Positions 26,882 to 37,478 of a DNA stretch of 64,000 bases are shown one piece after another. The notes under the pieces are model-generated. The model was not told the DNA's origin and made no database searches. It was given only the letters and a program-made list of their open reading frames with translations. Made by a program: the position numbers and the translations under genes. The DNA is from Ramlibacter pinisoli (lineage in GTDB: Bacteria; Pseudomonadota; Gammaproteobacteria; Burkholderiales; Burkholderiaceae_C): assembly GCF_009758015.1 (NCBI RefSeq), contig NZ_WSEL01000003.1:1550001-1614000 (forward strand). The letters run 5' to 3'. Each line of letters opens with the position of its first letter. The first letter of the stretch is position 1.

Positions 26882-27652
26882 TCAAGCGCGCGGGACCGGC
26901 CGCTGGTCCCCTGTCGGATCGACCCGTGGCCGCGGCGGCCGGAACACCACTGAGTCGTCGTAGAAAGAAAAGTTCTCGTTGGCCGGCCACCAGCCCGGGA
27001 TGCCCAGCACGGGCAAGGGGGCGAATGGCTTGGCCGCCAAGGCCTGCGGCGTGCATTGTGCGGCCAGCCAGCCGTCGGCCGCGGCGAACGCCACATCCGG
27101 ACAGGGGACACGCCAGACATGGGCCGTCAGGTCCTTGCGCGGCGCCGCCAGCTTCTCCAGCAGGGCGTGGCCGACCACCAGCAGGCGCGCCAGCCGCCAG
27201 AGCGGGCGCAGCTCCACGAACAGCCGGCGCCAGTCGCGCGCCAGCAACGCCGCCCACAGCGGCTCGGGCGCCTGCAGCAGGGCGCCGTTCTCGTCCAGCA
27301 CGGTGATCGCGTCGCGCACCGGCCCGCGCCGCCCGCCGATCCCGCCGGCGGCGATCGCCTGCGCCTGCAGCTCGTTCAGCCGGCACTTGGTGCGCGGCAG
27401 CTGCAGCCAGACCAGGCCGTTGAAGAAGTCGTGGGCGCCGGGGCGCACCGGGCAGGTGCCGGTGTCGAAGATGAACTGCTCGTAGGCCGTGCCGTCCGGC
27501 AGCGCCGCCTGCGGCACGAAACGCAGCGGCGGCCGGGCGGCGTTCAGGGCGTCGTGCTGCGCGGCGCCGGCGGCCACGGCGGCCGCCACCGGTGCGCCGG
27601 CGGCGCGCCAGGGCGCGAACCAGGGCCGCGACCAGTCGATCGCGCCGCTCAC
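26882..27652 (-). CDS. DUF3025 domain-containing protein
   Basis: A 256-residue soluble protein whose ALPDGTAYEQFIFDTG, HDFFNGLVWLQLPRTK and GIPGWWPANENFSFYDDSVVFRP blocks mark DUF3025, a family common in beta- and gammaproteobacteria with no known function. The GTG start overlaps the upstream NYN gene's stop (GTGA), so it is the last gene of a pyrC-NYN-DUF3025 operon. Conserved Asn/His/Trp residues in these blocks hint at an enzyme, but no active site can be named. Confidence 0.83.
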   Translation of the reverse strand: MSGAIDWSRPWFAPWRAAGAPVAAAVAAGAAQHDALNAARPPLRFVPQAALPDGTAYEQFIFDTGTCPVRPGAHDFFNGLVWLQLPRTKCRLNELQAQAIAAGGIGGRRGPVRDAITVLDENGALLQAPEPLWAALLARDWRRLFVELRPLWRLARLLVVGHALLEKLAAPRKDLTAHVWRVPCPDVAFAAADGWLAAQCTPQALAAKPFAPLPVLGIPGWWPANENFSFYDDSVVFRPPRPRVDPTGDQRPVPRA

Positions 27653-28404
27653 CGGCGGCGGGCGGACGGCGCCTGCTTCTCGCGCACCGCCACCCGCGAG
27701 GTGCCCTCGTCCGCGAACTCGAACAGGTCGATGGCGGCGAGCAGCTTGGTCAGGGTGGAGTAGCCGTAGTTGCGCTGGTCGAAGGAGGTCTGGTTGCCGA
27801 TCTGCTGGCGCACGTCGTTCACCGACGACCAGCCGTCGTCGTCGGCCGCCGACTGCACCGCGTTGCGCAGCAGCGCCACCAGCTTGCGGTCCTGGCGCAG
27901 CTCGGCCGGCGCCATCCGCAGGCGCGGGCCGCGGTCGGCGTCGGCGGCATCGCCGTCGTCCGCGCTGGCCGGCCGCAGGTCGTCCAGGAACAGGAAGCGC
28001 GAGCAGGCGTTGACGAACGGCTCGGGCGTCTTGCGGGCGCCGAAGCCGTACACGGCCGCGCCCTTGGCGCGCAGGTGCATCACCAGCGGCGTGAAGTCGG
28101 CGTCGGACGAGACGATGCCGAAGGCGTCGGGGCGGTCGGTGTACAGCAGGTCCAGCGCGTCAATCACCATCGCCATGTCGCTGGCGTTCTTGCCCTTGCT
28201 GTAGTCGAACTGCTGCATGGGGCGGATGGCGTGCTCGTGCAGCTGCTCTTCCCAGCCCTTGAGCTCGCTCTTCTTCCAGTTGCCGTAGGCGCGGCGGATG
28301 TTGGTCTCGCCCTGCGTGGACAGCTCGTTGAGGATCAGGCCGATCTTGGACGCCGGCGCGTTGTCGGCGTCGATCAGCAGGGCCACGCGGGGCTTGGCGG
28401 TCAT
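27649..28404 (-). CDS. NYN-domain nuclease-like protein with OST-HTH/LOTUS domain
   Basis: A 251-residue protein. Residues 1-150 form a NYN (PIN-like) domain with the acidic cluster LLIDADN (Asp12, Asp14), [12 protein letters not shown] and [10 protein letters not shown], the metal site used by RNA-cleaving family members. Residues about 170-240 ([41 protein letters not shown]) form an OST-HTH/LOTUS winged helix, an RNA-binding module. All expected acidic residues are present, so RNase activity is plausible but untested here. Start overlaps the pyrC stop (ATGA) and stop overlaps DUF3025 (GTGA). Confidence 0.87.
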   Translation of the reverse strand: MTAKPRVALLIDADNAPASKIGLILNELSTQGETNIRRAYGNWKKSELKGWEEQLHEHAIRPMQQFDYSKGKNASDMAMVIDALDLLYTDRPDAFGIVSSDADFTPLVMHLRAKGAAVYGFGARKTPEPFVNACSRFLFLDDLRPASADDGDAADADRGPRLRMAPAELRQDRKLVALLRNAVQSAADDDGWSSVNDVRQQIGNQTSFDQRNYGYSTLTKLLAAIDLFEFADEGTSRVAVREKQAPSARRR

Positions 28405-29435
28405 GCCACGGCCCTCCAGGCCAGCGCCTCGCCGGCGCGCAGGGGCTTGAGCTCGGCCTCGCCGAAGGGATAGGCGTCGGGCACGGTCCAGGCCTCGCGC
28501 CGCAGCGTGAGCGTGCCGGCGTTGCGCGGCAGGCCGTAGAAGTCGGCGCCGAAGAAGCTGGCGAAGCCTTCCAGCCGGTCGAGCGCGCCGGCGGCGTCGA
28601 ACGCCTCGGCGTACAGCTCCATCGCCGCGTGCCCGGTGTAGCAGCCGGCGCAGCCGCTCGCGTGCTCCTTCAGGTGCGCCGGATGCGGCGCGCTGTCGGT
28701 GCCCAGGAAGAATCGCGGGTCGCCCGAGGTGGCTGCGGCCACCAGCGCCACCCGGTGCTCCTCGCGCTTGAGCACCGGCAGGCAGTAGTAGTGCGGCCGG
28801 ATCCCGCCGATGAAGATCGCGTTGCGGTTGTAGAGCAGGTGGTGCGCCGTGATGGTGGCGGCCGTCAGCGGGCCGGCGTCGCGCACGTAGGCCGCCGCTT
28901 CCCTCGTCGTGATGTGCTCCATCACGATCTTCAGGCCCGGGAAGTCCTTGCGCAGCGGGATCAGCTGGCGGTCGATGAACACCGCCTCGCGGTCGAACAG
29001 GTCGATGTCGGGCGAGGTCACCTCGCCGTGCACCAGCAGCAGCAGGCCCTCGCGCTGCATCGCCTCCAGCGTGCGGTAGGTCTTGCGGATGTCGGTGACG
29101 CCGGCGTCGCTGTTGGTCGTGGCGCCAGCCGGGTAGAGCTTGAGCGCGACGACGCCGGCCTGCCTGGCGCGCCGGATCTCGTCGGGCGGCAGGTTGTCGG
29201 TGAGGTACAGCGTCATCAGCGGCTCGAAGGCGACGCCGCGCGGCACCACCTCGAGGATGCGCTGCCGGTAGGCGGCGGCCTGGGCCGCGGTGGTCACCGG
29301 CGGCCGGAGGTTGGGCATGATGACCGCCCGTCCGAACTGCGCCGCCGACTGCGGCACGACGGCGGCCATGGCGGCGCCGTCGCGCACGTGCAGGTGCCAG
29401 TCGTCGGGACGGGTGATCGTGATCTCGTTGTGCAT
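28401..29435 (-). CDS. pyrC: Dihydroorotase PyrC
   Basis: Zinc amidohydrolase that forms dihydroorotate in pyrimidine synthesis. The 344-residue class II enzyme has the metal motif HLH (His14, His16) in [10 protein letters not shown], the carboxylated Lys in VALKLYPAG, metal His in LLVHGEV and VMEHITT, and the catalytic Asp in LGTDSAPH. Length is as in E. coli PyrC. GACAAT ends 6 nt before the ATG with no Shine-Dalgarno, suggesting a leaderless operon mRNA. First gene of pyrC-NYN-DUF3025. Confidence 0.95.
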   Translation of the reverse strand: MHNEITITRPDDWHLHVRDGAAMAAVVPQSAAQFGRAVIMPNLRPPVTTAAQAAAYRQRILEVVPRGVAFEPLMTLYLTDNLPPDEIRRARQAGVVALKLYPAGATTNSDAGVTDIRKTYRTLEAMQREGLLLLVHGEVTSPDIDLFDREAVFIDRQLIPLRKDFPGLKIVMEHITTREAAAYVRDAGPLTAATITAHHLLYNRNAIFIGGIRPHYYCLPVLKREEHRVALVAAATSGDPRFFLGTDSAPHPAHLKEHASGCAGCYTGHAAMELYAEAFDAAGALDRLEGFASFFGADFYGLPRNAGTLTLRREAWTVPDAYPFGEAELKPLRAGEALAWRAVA

Positions 29436-29539
29436 GCGCCGATTGTCCCAGAGGCGTGCACGGACCTGGCTCGGCCGGGGATCGGCAGGCGATGCCGGAA
29501 GGAAGCCGGCCCGGCCCCGGCAGGACGGCAAGCGAGGCC

Positions 29540-29562
29540 GCGGCGACGCTGCAGGTCGCCGC
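29540..29562 (-). terminator. Hairpin after gltL, possible operon end
   Basis: GCGGCGAC and GTCGCCGC form a perfect 8-bp stem with a 7-nt loop, starting 11 bp after the gltL stop on the minus strand. No T-run follows, so if it ends the glt transcript it needs Rho or acts as a 3' stabiliser. Confidence 0.4.
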
Positions 29563-29573
29563 CGGGGTCTCCC

Positions 29574-30311
<738 letters not shown>

Positions 30312-30330
30312 GGCGGGGGTTCCTGGGGGC

Positions 30331-30990
30331 TCAGCGGATGATGGCGATCTTGGCCTGCAGGCGCTTGACCAGGTACGACAAGCCCATGCAGATGACGAAG
30401 TAGATGACGGCGGCGAACAGGTAGGCCTCCTCGGGGCGGCCGTAGATCTTGCCCGCGGTGACGAAGCCCTTGAGCAGGTCGTAGGCGCCGATGGCATAGA
30501 CCAGCGAGGTGTCCTGGAACAGGATGATGGTCTGCGTCAGCAGCACCGGCAGCATGTTGCGGAACGCCTGCGGCAGCACCACCAGCCGCATGTTCTGCCC
30601 GTAGGTCATGCCCAGCGCCTGGCCGGCGTAGACCTGGCCGCGCGGAATGGACTGGATGCCGGCCCGCATGATCTCGCTGAAGTAGGCGGCCTCGAACGCC
30701 ACGAAGGTGATGTTGGCCGAGTACTCGGCACCGACCGGGCGGCCGATGAGGATGGGCACCAGCAGGAAGAACCACAGGATGACCATCACCAGCGGGATCG
30801 ACCGCATGCCGTTGACGTAGACCGTGGCGGGGATCGCCAGCAGGGGCGTGCCCGACAGCCGCATCAGCGCCAGCAGGGTGCCGAAGAGAATGCCGCCGAG
30901 CGTGGCGACGACGGTGAGCTGGACGCTGAAGTAGAAGCCGTTGAGGACGTACTTGCTGATCAGTTCCCAGCTGAAGAAGGACAGATCCAT
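30331..30990 (-). CDS. gltK: Glutamate/aspartate ABC transporter permease GltK
   Basis: Inner-membrane permease of 219 residues with about five membrane segments and the coupling EAA-type loop ([20 protein letters not shown]) that contacts GltL. It pairs with GltJ as a heterodimer. Start lies 1 bp after the gltJ stop. Size and motifs fit the His/Glu/Gln/Arg permease family. Confidence 0.92.
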   Translation of the reverse strand: MDLSFFSWELISKYVLNGFYFSVQLTVVATLGGILFGTLLALMRLSGTPLLAIPATVYVNGMRSIPLVMVILWFFLLVPILIGRPVGAEYSANITFVAFEAAYFSEIMRAGIQSIPRGQVYAGQALGMTYGQNMRLVVLPQAFRNMLPVLLTQTIILFQDTSLVYAIGAYDLLKGFVTAGKIYGRPEEAYLFAAVIYFVICMGLSYLVKRLQAKIAIIR

Positions 30991-30991
30991 G

Positions 30992-31747
30992 TCAGTGGCC
31001 CCCGGTGCCGCCGGCGACGATGAAGCCGGGGATCTGCACCTTCTTCTCGATGAAGGCGAACACGCGGTTGACCGTGAAGGCGGACAGCGCGTACAGGGCA
31101 GTGACGGCCAGGTAGACCTCGATGCCGCGCGAGGTCTCCTCCTGCGCCTGCATCGCGAACATGGTGAGTTCGGCGATGGACACGGCGAACGCGACCGACG
31201 AGTTCTTCAGCAGGTTCATCGACTCGCTGGTGAGCGGCGGCAGGATGATGCGGAACGCCATCGGCAGGATGACGTAGCGGTAGGTCTGGGCGGTGGTGAA
31301 CCCCATTGCCATGCCGGCGTAGCGCTGGCCGCGCGGCAGCGCCTGCACGCCGGCCCGGACCTGTTCGGCGATGCGGGCCGAGGTGAAGAAGCCCAGCGCG
31401 AACACCACCAGCAGGAAGCCGGGCACCTGCTGGAACAGCGGGAACAGCTTGGGCACCACGAAGTACCAGATGAACAGCTGCACGAGGATGGGGATGTTGC
31501 GGAACAGCTCCACCCAGGCGTTGGCCAACCGGACCAGCCAGGGACTGTTGGGCAGCGTGCGCGCCGTGCCCACCAGCGCGCCCACCACCACCGCGACCAC
31601 CCAGGCACACACGGCGACCGAGAGCGTCCAGCCCCAGGCGTGGACCATCCACTCCAGGTAGGTGATGTCGCCACCCTTGGCCCAGCAACCGGGTTCGATC
31701 GTCCCCTCGGTCGTGTTCCTGCAGAAGACCTGCCAGTCCCAAGCCAT
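30992..31747 (-). CDS. gltJ: Glutamate/aspartate ABC transporter permease GltJ
   Basis: Inner-membrane permease of 251 residues. A longer N-terminal periplasmic segment (about 1-30, NTTEGTIEPGCWAKGGDITY) precedes the membrane segments, as is typical for GltJ compared with GltK. The coupling loop reads SARIAEQVRAGVQALPRGQ. It is separated from gltI by 139 bp holding a strong hairpin, and is followed 1 bp later by gltK. Confidence 0.92.
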   Translation of the reverse strand: MAWDWQVFCRNTTEGTIEPGCWAKGGDITYLEWMVHAWGWTLSVAVCAWVVAVVVGALVGTARTLPNSPWLVRLANAWVELFRNIPILVQLFIWYFVVPKLFPLFQQVPGFLLVVFALGFFTSARIAEQVRAGVQALPRGQRYAGMAMGFTTAQTYRYVILPMAFRIILPPLTSESMNLLKNSSVAFAVSIAELTMFAMQAQEETSRGIEVYLAVTALYALSAFTVNRVFAFIEKKVQIPGFIVAGGTGGH

Positions 31748-31827
31748 GTTGTTTCCCCCCTTGGGGTCCCTCAGTGATGTTCTTCGTGGAGGCGGCGCCC
31801 CCGGCGCGCGCCCCGTTGATCTTCAAG

Positions 31828-31868
31828 CACAAACCCCGCCCGGTGCAAGGCGCCGGACGGGGTTTGTG
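31828..31868 (-). terminator. Strong hairpin between gltI and gltJ, likely partial terminator or 3' stabiliser
   Basis: CACAAACCCCG (31828-31838) and CGGGGTTTGTG (31858-31868) form an 11-bp stem, continued inward by CCGG/CCGG after one mismatch. It sits 18 bp after the gltI stop inside the operon. In ABC operons such hairpins keep binding-protein mRNA in excess over permease mRNA, which is the likely role here. Confidence 0.65.
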
Positions 31869-31886
31869 GTGGCGGCACGTCGCCGC

Positions 31887-32783
31887 TTATTTCTTCAGGT
31901 ACTCCTCCACCGGCTTGTCGTTCGGGTTGTTCCAGGCGGACTTGGTGGCCTCGCTGGCCGGCAGGCCGACCTTGGTGTTCTTCGGCGGGATCGGCTGCAC
32001 GAACCACTTGTCGTAGATCTTGGCGATCTCGCCGCTCTTCATCAGGTCCTTGAGCGTGTCGTCGGCCAGCTTCTTGAAGGCCGGGTCGTCCTTGCGCAGC
32101 ATGATGGCGATGGGCTCGACGCTGATGGTCTCGCCGACGATCTTGTAGTCGGCCGGGTTCTTGGCGGTGGCGATGTTGCCGGCCAGGATCTGGCCATCCA
32201 TGACGAACGCGTCGGCGCGGCCCGACTCCAGCATCAGGAAGCTGTCGGCGTGGTCCTTGCCGAACACTTCCTTGAAGTCGACGTTGGCGGCGCGCTCATG
32301 CTTGCGCAGCAGCTGCACGGAGGTGGTGCCGGTGGTCGTGGCCACGTTCTTGCCGTTCAACTGCGCCAGCGAGTTGATGCCGGAAGCGGCCTTGACCGCG
32401 ATGCGCACTTCCTCGACGTAGGTGGTGACGGCGAACGCCACGTCCTTCTGGCGGGTGGCGTTGTTGGTGGTGGAGCCGCACTCGATGTCGACGGTGCCGT
32501 TCTGGACCAGCGGGATGCGGTTCTGCGAGGTGACCGGCAGGTACTTGACCTCCAGCTTCTTGCCGGCCGACTTCTCGAGGTTGGCGATGATGCGCTGGCA
32601 CAGCTCGTAGTGGAAGCCGGCGTACTTGCCGTCGCCCAGCGTGTACGACAGGGCGCCCGACGAATCGCGCACACCCATCGTGACCACGCCGGAGGCCTTG
32701 ACCTTGGCGATGGTGTCGTTTGCCTGGGCGAACACGGTGCCAGTGGCGGCGGCCACGGCGACGGCGAGCAGGACCTTCTTCAT
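31887..32783 (-). CDS. gltI: Glutamate/aspartate ABC transporter substrate-binding protein GltI
   Basis: Periplasmic binding protein of 298 residues with a Sec signal peptide (MKKVLLAVAVAAATGTVFAQ, cleaved near 20). The mature part has the family blocks GVRDSSGALSYTLG, FHYELCQRI, VDIECGSTTNN and KNVATTTGTTS, matching the Glu/Asp receptor group. GGAG lies 9 nt before the ATG. First gene of the operon, downstream of and parallel to aspA. Confidence 0.93.
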   Translation of the reverse strand: MKKVLLAVAVAAATGTVFAQANDTIAKVKASGVVTMGVRDSSGALSYTLGDGKYAGFHYELCQRIIANLEKSAGKKLEVKYLPVTSQNRIPLVQNGTVDIECGSTTNNATRQKDVAFAVTTYVEEVRIAVKAASGINSLAQLNGKNVATTTGTTSVQLLRKHERAANVDFKEVFGKDHADSFLMLESGRADAFVMDGQILAGNIATAKNPADYKIVGETISVEPIAIMLRKDDPAFKKLADDTLKDLMKSGEIAKIYDKWFVQPIPPKNTKVGLPASEATKSAWNNPNDKPVEEYLKK

Positions 32784-32823
32784 GTTGGATCTCCGGTAGG
32801 AACGTAGTCAGATTGAGAACGAA

Positions 32824-32877
32824 ATTCTAGGGATCCGGACGCTGGGGATTACCCTGAATCACCACGGCGGTGCCGTG
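32824..32877 (-). promoter_or_regulatory. gltI promoter region: candidate -10 and aspA 3' hairpin
   Basis: TAGAAT on the minus strand (32829-32824) would start transcription about 35 nt before gltI; no good -35 lies 16-18 bp upstream. Just upstream, CACGGC/GCCGTG (32863-32877) forms a 6-bp hairpin with a 3-nt loop after the aspA stop and may end that transcript. Confidence 0.4.
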
Positions 32878-32898
32878 CAGGCGAGATTCAAGCACGGT

Positions 32899-34326
<1,428 letters not shown>

Positions 34327-34402
34327 GGGTGCTGGTGTGAAGCCGGGGTGCCGCAAACTGTAGCCAGCGGTCACGCCGCCAGCCAATGCCGTTTGCCGGA
34401 CC

Positions 34403-34425
34403 CATCATGCAAGAAATGCATGATG
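34403..34425. promoter_or_regulatory. Palindrome upstream of aspA, candidate LysR-type operator
   Basis: CATCATGCA and TGCATGATG flank AGAAA in a perfect 9-bp inverted repeat, with a T-N11-A core typical of LysR-regulator sites. It lies 77 bp before aspA and 38 bp after the LysR gene, both on the minus strand. It could also be a terminator for the regulator gene, but there is no T-run. Confidence 0.5.
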
Positions 34426-34463
34426 CAGCACGGACGCGGCCTGCGGGCCGACTTTCCAGCCCT

Positions 34464-35387
34464 TCAGGCGCCGGCGGCCAGATAGCTCCAGAGCGCCTGC
34501 GCCGTGCCCTTGGGGGCGTCGCGGCCGGACGGCTTCTCGCGGTAGGCGCGCACGTCCATCGCCAGTTCCAGCCCGGGCAGGTCGGCCGGGGCGGCCGGCA
34601 CCAGCTTGCGCGCCCGCAACTCCTTCTTCACCGCGCTGTGCGGCAGGAAGGCCACGCCATGGCCCTCGAGGGCCATCACCTTCAGGCCCTCGGCCATGTC
34701 GGTCTCGTACACGCGGTCGAGGTGGATGGCGGTGCCGGCCTGCTTGAGGATGAGGTCGGTCACGCGCCCGAGGTAGGCGTCCGGCGCATAGCCGAGGTAC
34801 GGCAGCGGTGCCATCGCCCGGCCCGGCAGCCTGAACAGCGGCTCGCCGTCGGCGCCGGGCTTGCAGTACGGCGCCAGCACCTCCTGGCCGAGCGACACCA
34901 TCTCGTAGCGGTCGGGGTCCAGCTGCAGCGGCTGCGAGGCATGGTGGTAGGCGATCAGGACGTCGCAGCCGCCTTCCACCAGCCGCATCACCGCGTCATG
35001 CACGTTCAGCGCGATCAGGCGGCTCTTGATGGGGCCGAACTTCTCCCGCAGGCTGGAGACCCAGGCCGGGAAGAAGGTGAAGGCGAGCGTGTGCGGCACG
35101 GCGAACTCGATCACGTCCTGCCCGGCGGAGGCGTGGCCGCGCAGCATGGCGCGGGTGGTCTGCAGGGCCTGCAGCATCTCCAGCGACTGGGTGTAGAGCG
35201 TTTCGCCGGCCGGCGTGAGGCGGGTGGGGTAGGAGCTGCGGTCCACCAGGTCCGTGCCGGCCCAGGCCTCCAGCGCCTGGATGCGGCGCGAGAAGGCCGG
35301 CTGCGTCACGTGCCGCAGCTGCGCGGAGCGGCTGAAGCTGCGCGTCTCGGCCAGGCTCACGAAGTCTTCCAGCCACTTGGTTTCCAC
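34464..35387 (-). CDS. LysR-family regulator, HypT-like
   Basis: A 307-residue DNA-binding regulator. The N-terminal winged helix (ETKWLEDFVSLAETRSFSRSAQLRHVTQPAFSRRIQALE, starting from residue 2) closely resembles E. coli HypT/YjiE, a hypochlorite-responsive LysR protein, including the ETKWL start; the rest is a two-lobed effector domain. The ordinary LysR spacing and length are kept. The start is GTG, with AATAAT 5 nt upstream. Its position upstream of aspA suggests it may control aspA, but the HypT resemblance argues for oxidant sensing instead. Confidence 0.85.
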   Translation of the reverse strand: METKWLEDFVSLAETRSFSRSAQLRHVTQPAFSRRIQALEAWAGTDLVDRSSYPTRLTPAGETLYTQSLEMLQALQTTRAMLRGHASAGQDVIEFAVPHTLAFTFFPAWVSSLREKFGPIKSRLIALNVHDAVMRLVEGGCDVLIAYHHASQPLQLDPDRYEMVSLGQEVLAPYCKPGADGEPLFRLPGRAMAPLPYLGYAPDAYLGRVTDLILKQAGTAIHLDRVYETDMAEGLKVMALEGHGVAFLPHSAVKKELRARKLVPAAPADLPGLELAMDVRAYREKPSGRDAPKGTAQALWSYLAAGA

Positions 35388-35422
35388 GCCGCATTATTGA
35401 TGCGGCAGCGCGGGCCCGGCGT

Positions 35423-35881
35423 TCAGGCCCCGACCGGCACCGTGACGGCGCGCACGGCGCCACCTTCCAGCCGCAGCTCGCCGACCGAGATCGGCAACGA
35501 GAAGCGCCGCGGACCGGCGCTGCCCGGATTGACGAACAGCACGCCGCCCTCCTCGCGCACCAGCGGCCGGTGGGAATGGCCGCTGACCACCACCCGGGCG
35601 CCGGCCGGTGCCGGATGCCGCGCCAGGTCGGCGATGTCGTGCAGCACGTAGATGCCGATCCCTCCCAGCTGCACGGTCGCGGTGAGCGGCAGGCGCTCGG
35701 CCCAGGCGCCGTGGTCGTTGTTGCCGCGCACGGCCGTCAGCGGCGCGATGCCGGCCAGCAGGTCCAGTATGGTGGGCTCGACGATGTCGCCGGCGTGCAG
35801 GATGGCGTCGCAGCCGCGCAGGAAGGCGAGCGCCTGCGGCCGGACCAGGCCGTGGGTGTCGGAGATCAGCCCGATGCGCAT
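35423..35881 (-). CDS. YfcE/MJ0936-type metallophosphoesterase
   Basis: A 152-residue phosphodiesterase-like enzyme. Metal-binding motifs are complete: SDTHG at the start, HAGDIVEP, RGNNDHG and the GHSHRP signature. Small enzymes of this family hydrolyse phosphodiesters in vitro; the natural substrate is unknown. GACAAT ends 6 nt before the ATG and no Shine-Dalgarno is seen. Divergent from the thioredoxin-like gene. Confidence 0.9.
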   Translation of the reverse strand: MRIGLISDTHGLVRPQALAFLRGCDAILHAGDIVEPTILDLLAGIAPLTAVRGNNDHGAWAERLPLTATVQLGGIGIYVLHDIADLARHPAPAGARVVVSGHSHRPLVREEGGVLFVNPGSAGPRRFSLPISVGELRLEGGAVRAVTVPVGA

Positions 35882-35969
35882 CGGGGCATTGTCCCGGAGC
35901 CCGGGCCGGCGCGGTTGCCGCTTGCTACCGTGGCCTGCGGCTCCCTTGGCCGCGCGGGACAATCGGGCG

Positions 35970-36302
35970 ATGGAAACCGCCTATCTCGAGAAGGAACCCG
36001 CACGCGCCGAGGTCGATGCCTGGACCGGCCCCGTGCTGCTGGAATTCGGCGCCCCCTGGTGTGGCTGGTGCCGCGGCGCCCAGCCCAGGATCGCCGAGGC
36101 GCTGGCCGCGCATCCGGGCATGCGCCATGTCAAGGTGGAGGACGGCAGCGGGCGCCGCCTCGGGCGCACCTTCGGCATCAAGCTGTGGCCCACCCTGGTG
36201 GTGCTGCAGGATGGCCGGGAGGTCGCCCGGCTGGTGCGGCCGGCCGAGACGCAGGCGATCGCGCAGGCCCTGGCCCTGGCCCAGGCCGATCCCGGCGGCT
36301 GA
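35970..36302 (+). CDS. Thioredoxin-family protein
   Basis: A 110-residue cytoplasmic thioredoxin-fold protein with the active site WCGWC in FGAPWCGWCRGAQ and the cis-Pro segment IKLWPTLVVLQDG. The CGWC centre differs from the usual CGPC, which raises redox potential in related proteins. GACAAT ends 6 nt before the ATG. No partner gene indicates a client; it is followed by a TRAP receptor gene 59 bp on. Confidence 0.88.
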   Translation: METAYLEKEPARAEVDAWTGPVLLEFGAPWCGWCRGAQPRIAEALAAHPGMRHVKVEDGSGRRLGRTFGIKLWPTLVVLQDGREVARLVRPAETQAIAQALALAQADPGG

Positions 36303-36361
36303 CCCTCTGGCACCGGTCTTGCGTTGCGACGGGCCTCGACCACCACTGACGAGGCAGTCAC

Positions 36362-37462
36362 ATGCAAAAACGGCGCTTCCTGCAGGCCGGCGTCGGCGCC
36401 GGCGCCGCGGCCCTCTCGCTTCCCTCGCTCGCCCAGACGGGTTCGCCCAACGTGCGCTGGCGGCTGGCATCGAGCTTCCCGAAGAGCCTGGACACGATCT
36501 ACGGCGGCGCCGAGGTGCTGTCCAAGCGGCTGGCCGCCATCACCGGCGGCAAGTTCCAGGTCTCGGTGCATGCGGCCGGCGAGCTCATGCCCGCTTTCGG
36601 TGTGGTCGATGCACTGCAATCGGGCAGCGTCGAATGCAGCCACACGGCCAGCTACTACTTCGTCGGCAAGAACAAGGCCTTCGGCTTCGAGACCACCCTG
36701 CCCTTCGGCCTCAACCAGCGGCAGCAGAACGCCTGGCTGTACTACGGCGGCGGCCAGCAGCTGGTGCGCGATTTCCTGAAGGATTTCAACATCATCAGCT
36801 TCCCCGGCGGCAACACCGGGGTGCAGATGGGCGGCTGGTTCAAGAAGGAAATTAGGAAGACGGCAGACCTCAAGGGCCTGAAGATGCGCATCCCGGGCAT
36901 CGGCGGCGAGGTCATGGCGCGGCTGGGCGCCGTGCCGCAGAACATCCCCGGCGGCGACATCTACCCCGCACTGGAAAAAGGCACGATCGACGCCGCCGAA
37001 TGGGTCGGGCCGTACGACGACGAGAAGCTGGGCTTCTACAAGATCGCGCCCCACTACTACTACCCCGGCTGGTGGGAGAGCAACTCGTCCTACTCGTTCT
37101 ACGTCAACACCAAAGCCTGGGAGGCCCTGCCGGCCGACTACAAGGCGGCATTCGAGGCAGCCGCCGCCGAGGCCAACATCGACATGATGGCCGAATACGA
37201 CTTCAAGAACCCGACGGCGCTGCGCAAGCTGGTGGCCAACGGCGTCAAGCTGCACGCCTACCCGCAGGACCTGCTGAAGGCGGCGCAGGACGCGGCGTTC
37301 GACCTCTACGCCGAGGAATCGGACAAGAACCCGGCCTTCCGGAAGCTGTACGAGTCGTGGGGCAAGTTCCGCGGCGAGGTGATGCTGTGGCACCGCTTCG
37401 CCGAGCACACCTACTCGACCTTCGTCTACAACAACCCGCCCAAGCGCAGCGGCAAGGCCTGA
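36362..37462 (+). CDS. TRAP transporter solute receptor, DctP/TakP type
   Basis: Periplasmic binding protein of 366 residues with a signal peptide ending near LPSLAQ and a KRR start that could use Tat. The motifs FPKSLDTIYGGAEVLSKRL, KMRIPGIGGEVMARLGAVPQNIPGGDIYPALEKGTIDA-type blocks and WVGPYDDEKLGFYKIAPHYYYPGWWE mark the TakP-like group, which binds 2-oxo- or hydroxy-carboxylates with a metal ion. No DctQ/DctM membrane genes are in the window, so it works with a distant partner. The ligand is inferred only by family. Confidence 0.87.
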   Translation: MQKRRFLQAGVGAGAAALSLPSLAQTGSPNVRWRLASSFPKSLDTIYGGAEVLSKRLAAITGGKFQVSVHAAGELMPAFGVVDALQSGSVECSHTASYYFVGKNKAFGFETTLPFGLNQRQQNAWLYYGGGQQLVRDFLKDFNIISFPGGNTGVQMGGWFKKEIRKTADLKGLKMRIPGIGGEVMARLGAVPQNIPGGDIYPALEKGTIDAAEWVGPYDDEKLGFYKIAPHYYYPGWWESNSSYSFYVNTKAWEALPADYKAAFEAAAAEANIDMMAEYDFKNPTALRKLVANGVKLHAYPQDLLKAAQDAAFDLYAEESDKNPAFRKLYESWGKFRGEVMLWHRFAEHTYSTFVYNNPPKRSGKA

Positions 37463-37478
37463 CGGCCGGCCGGGCGAA

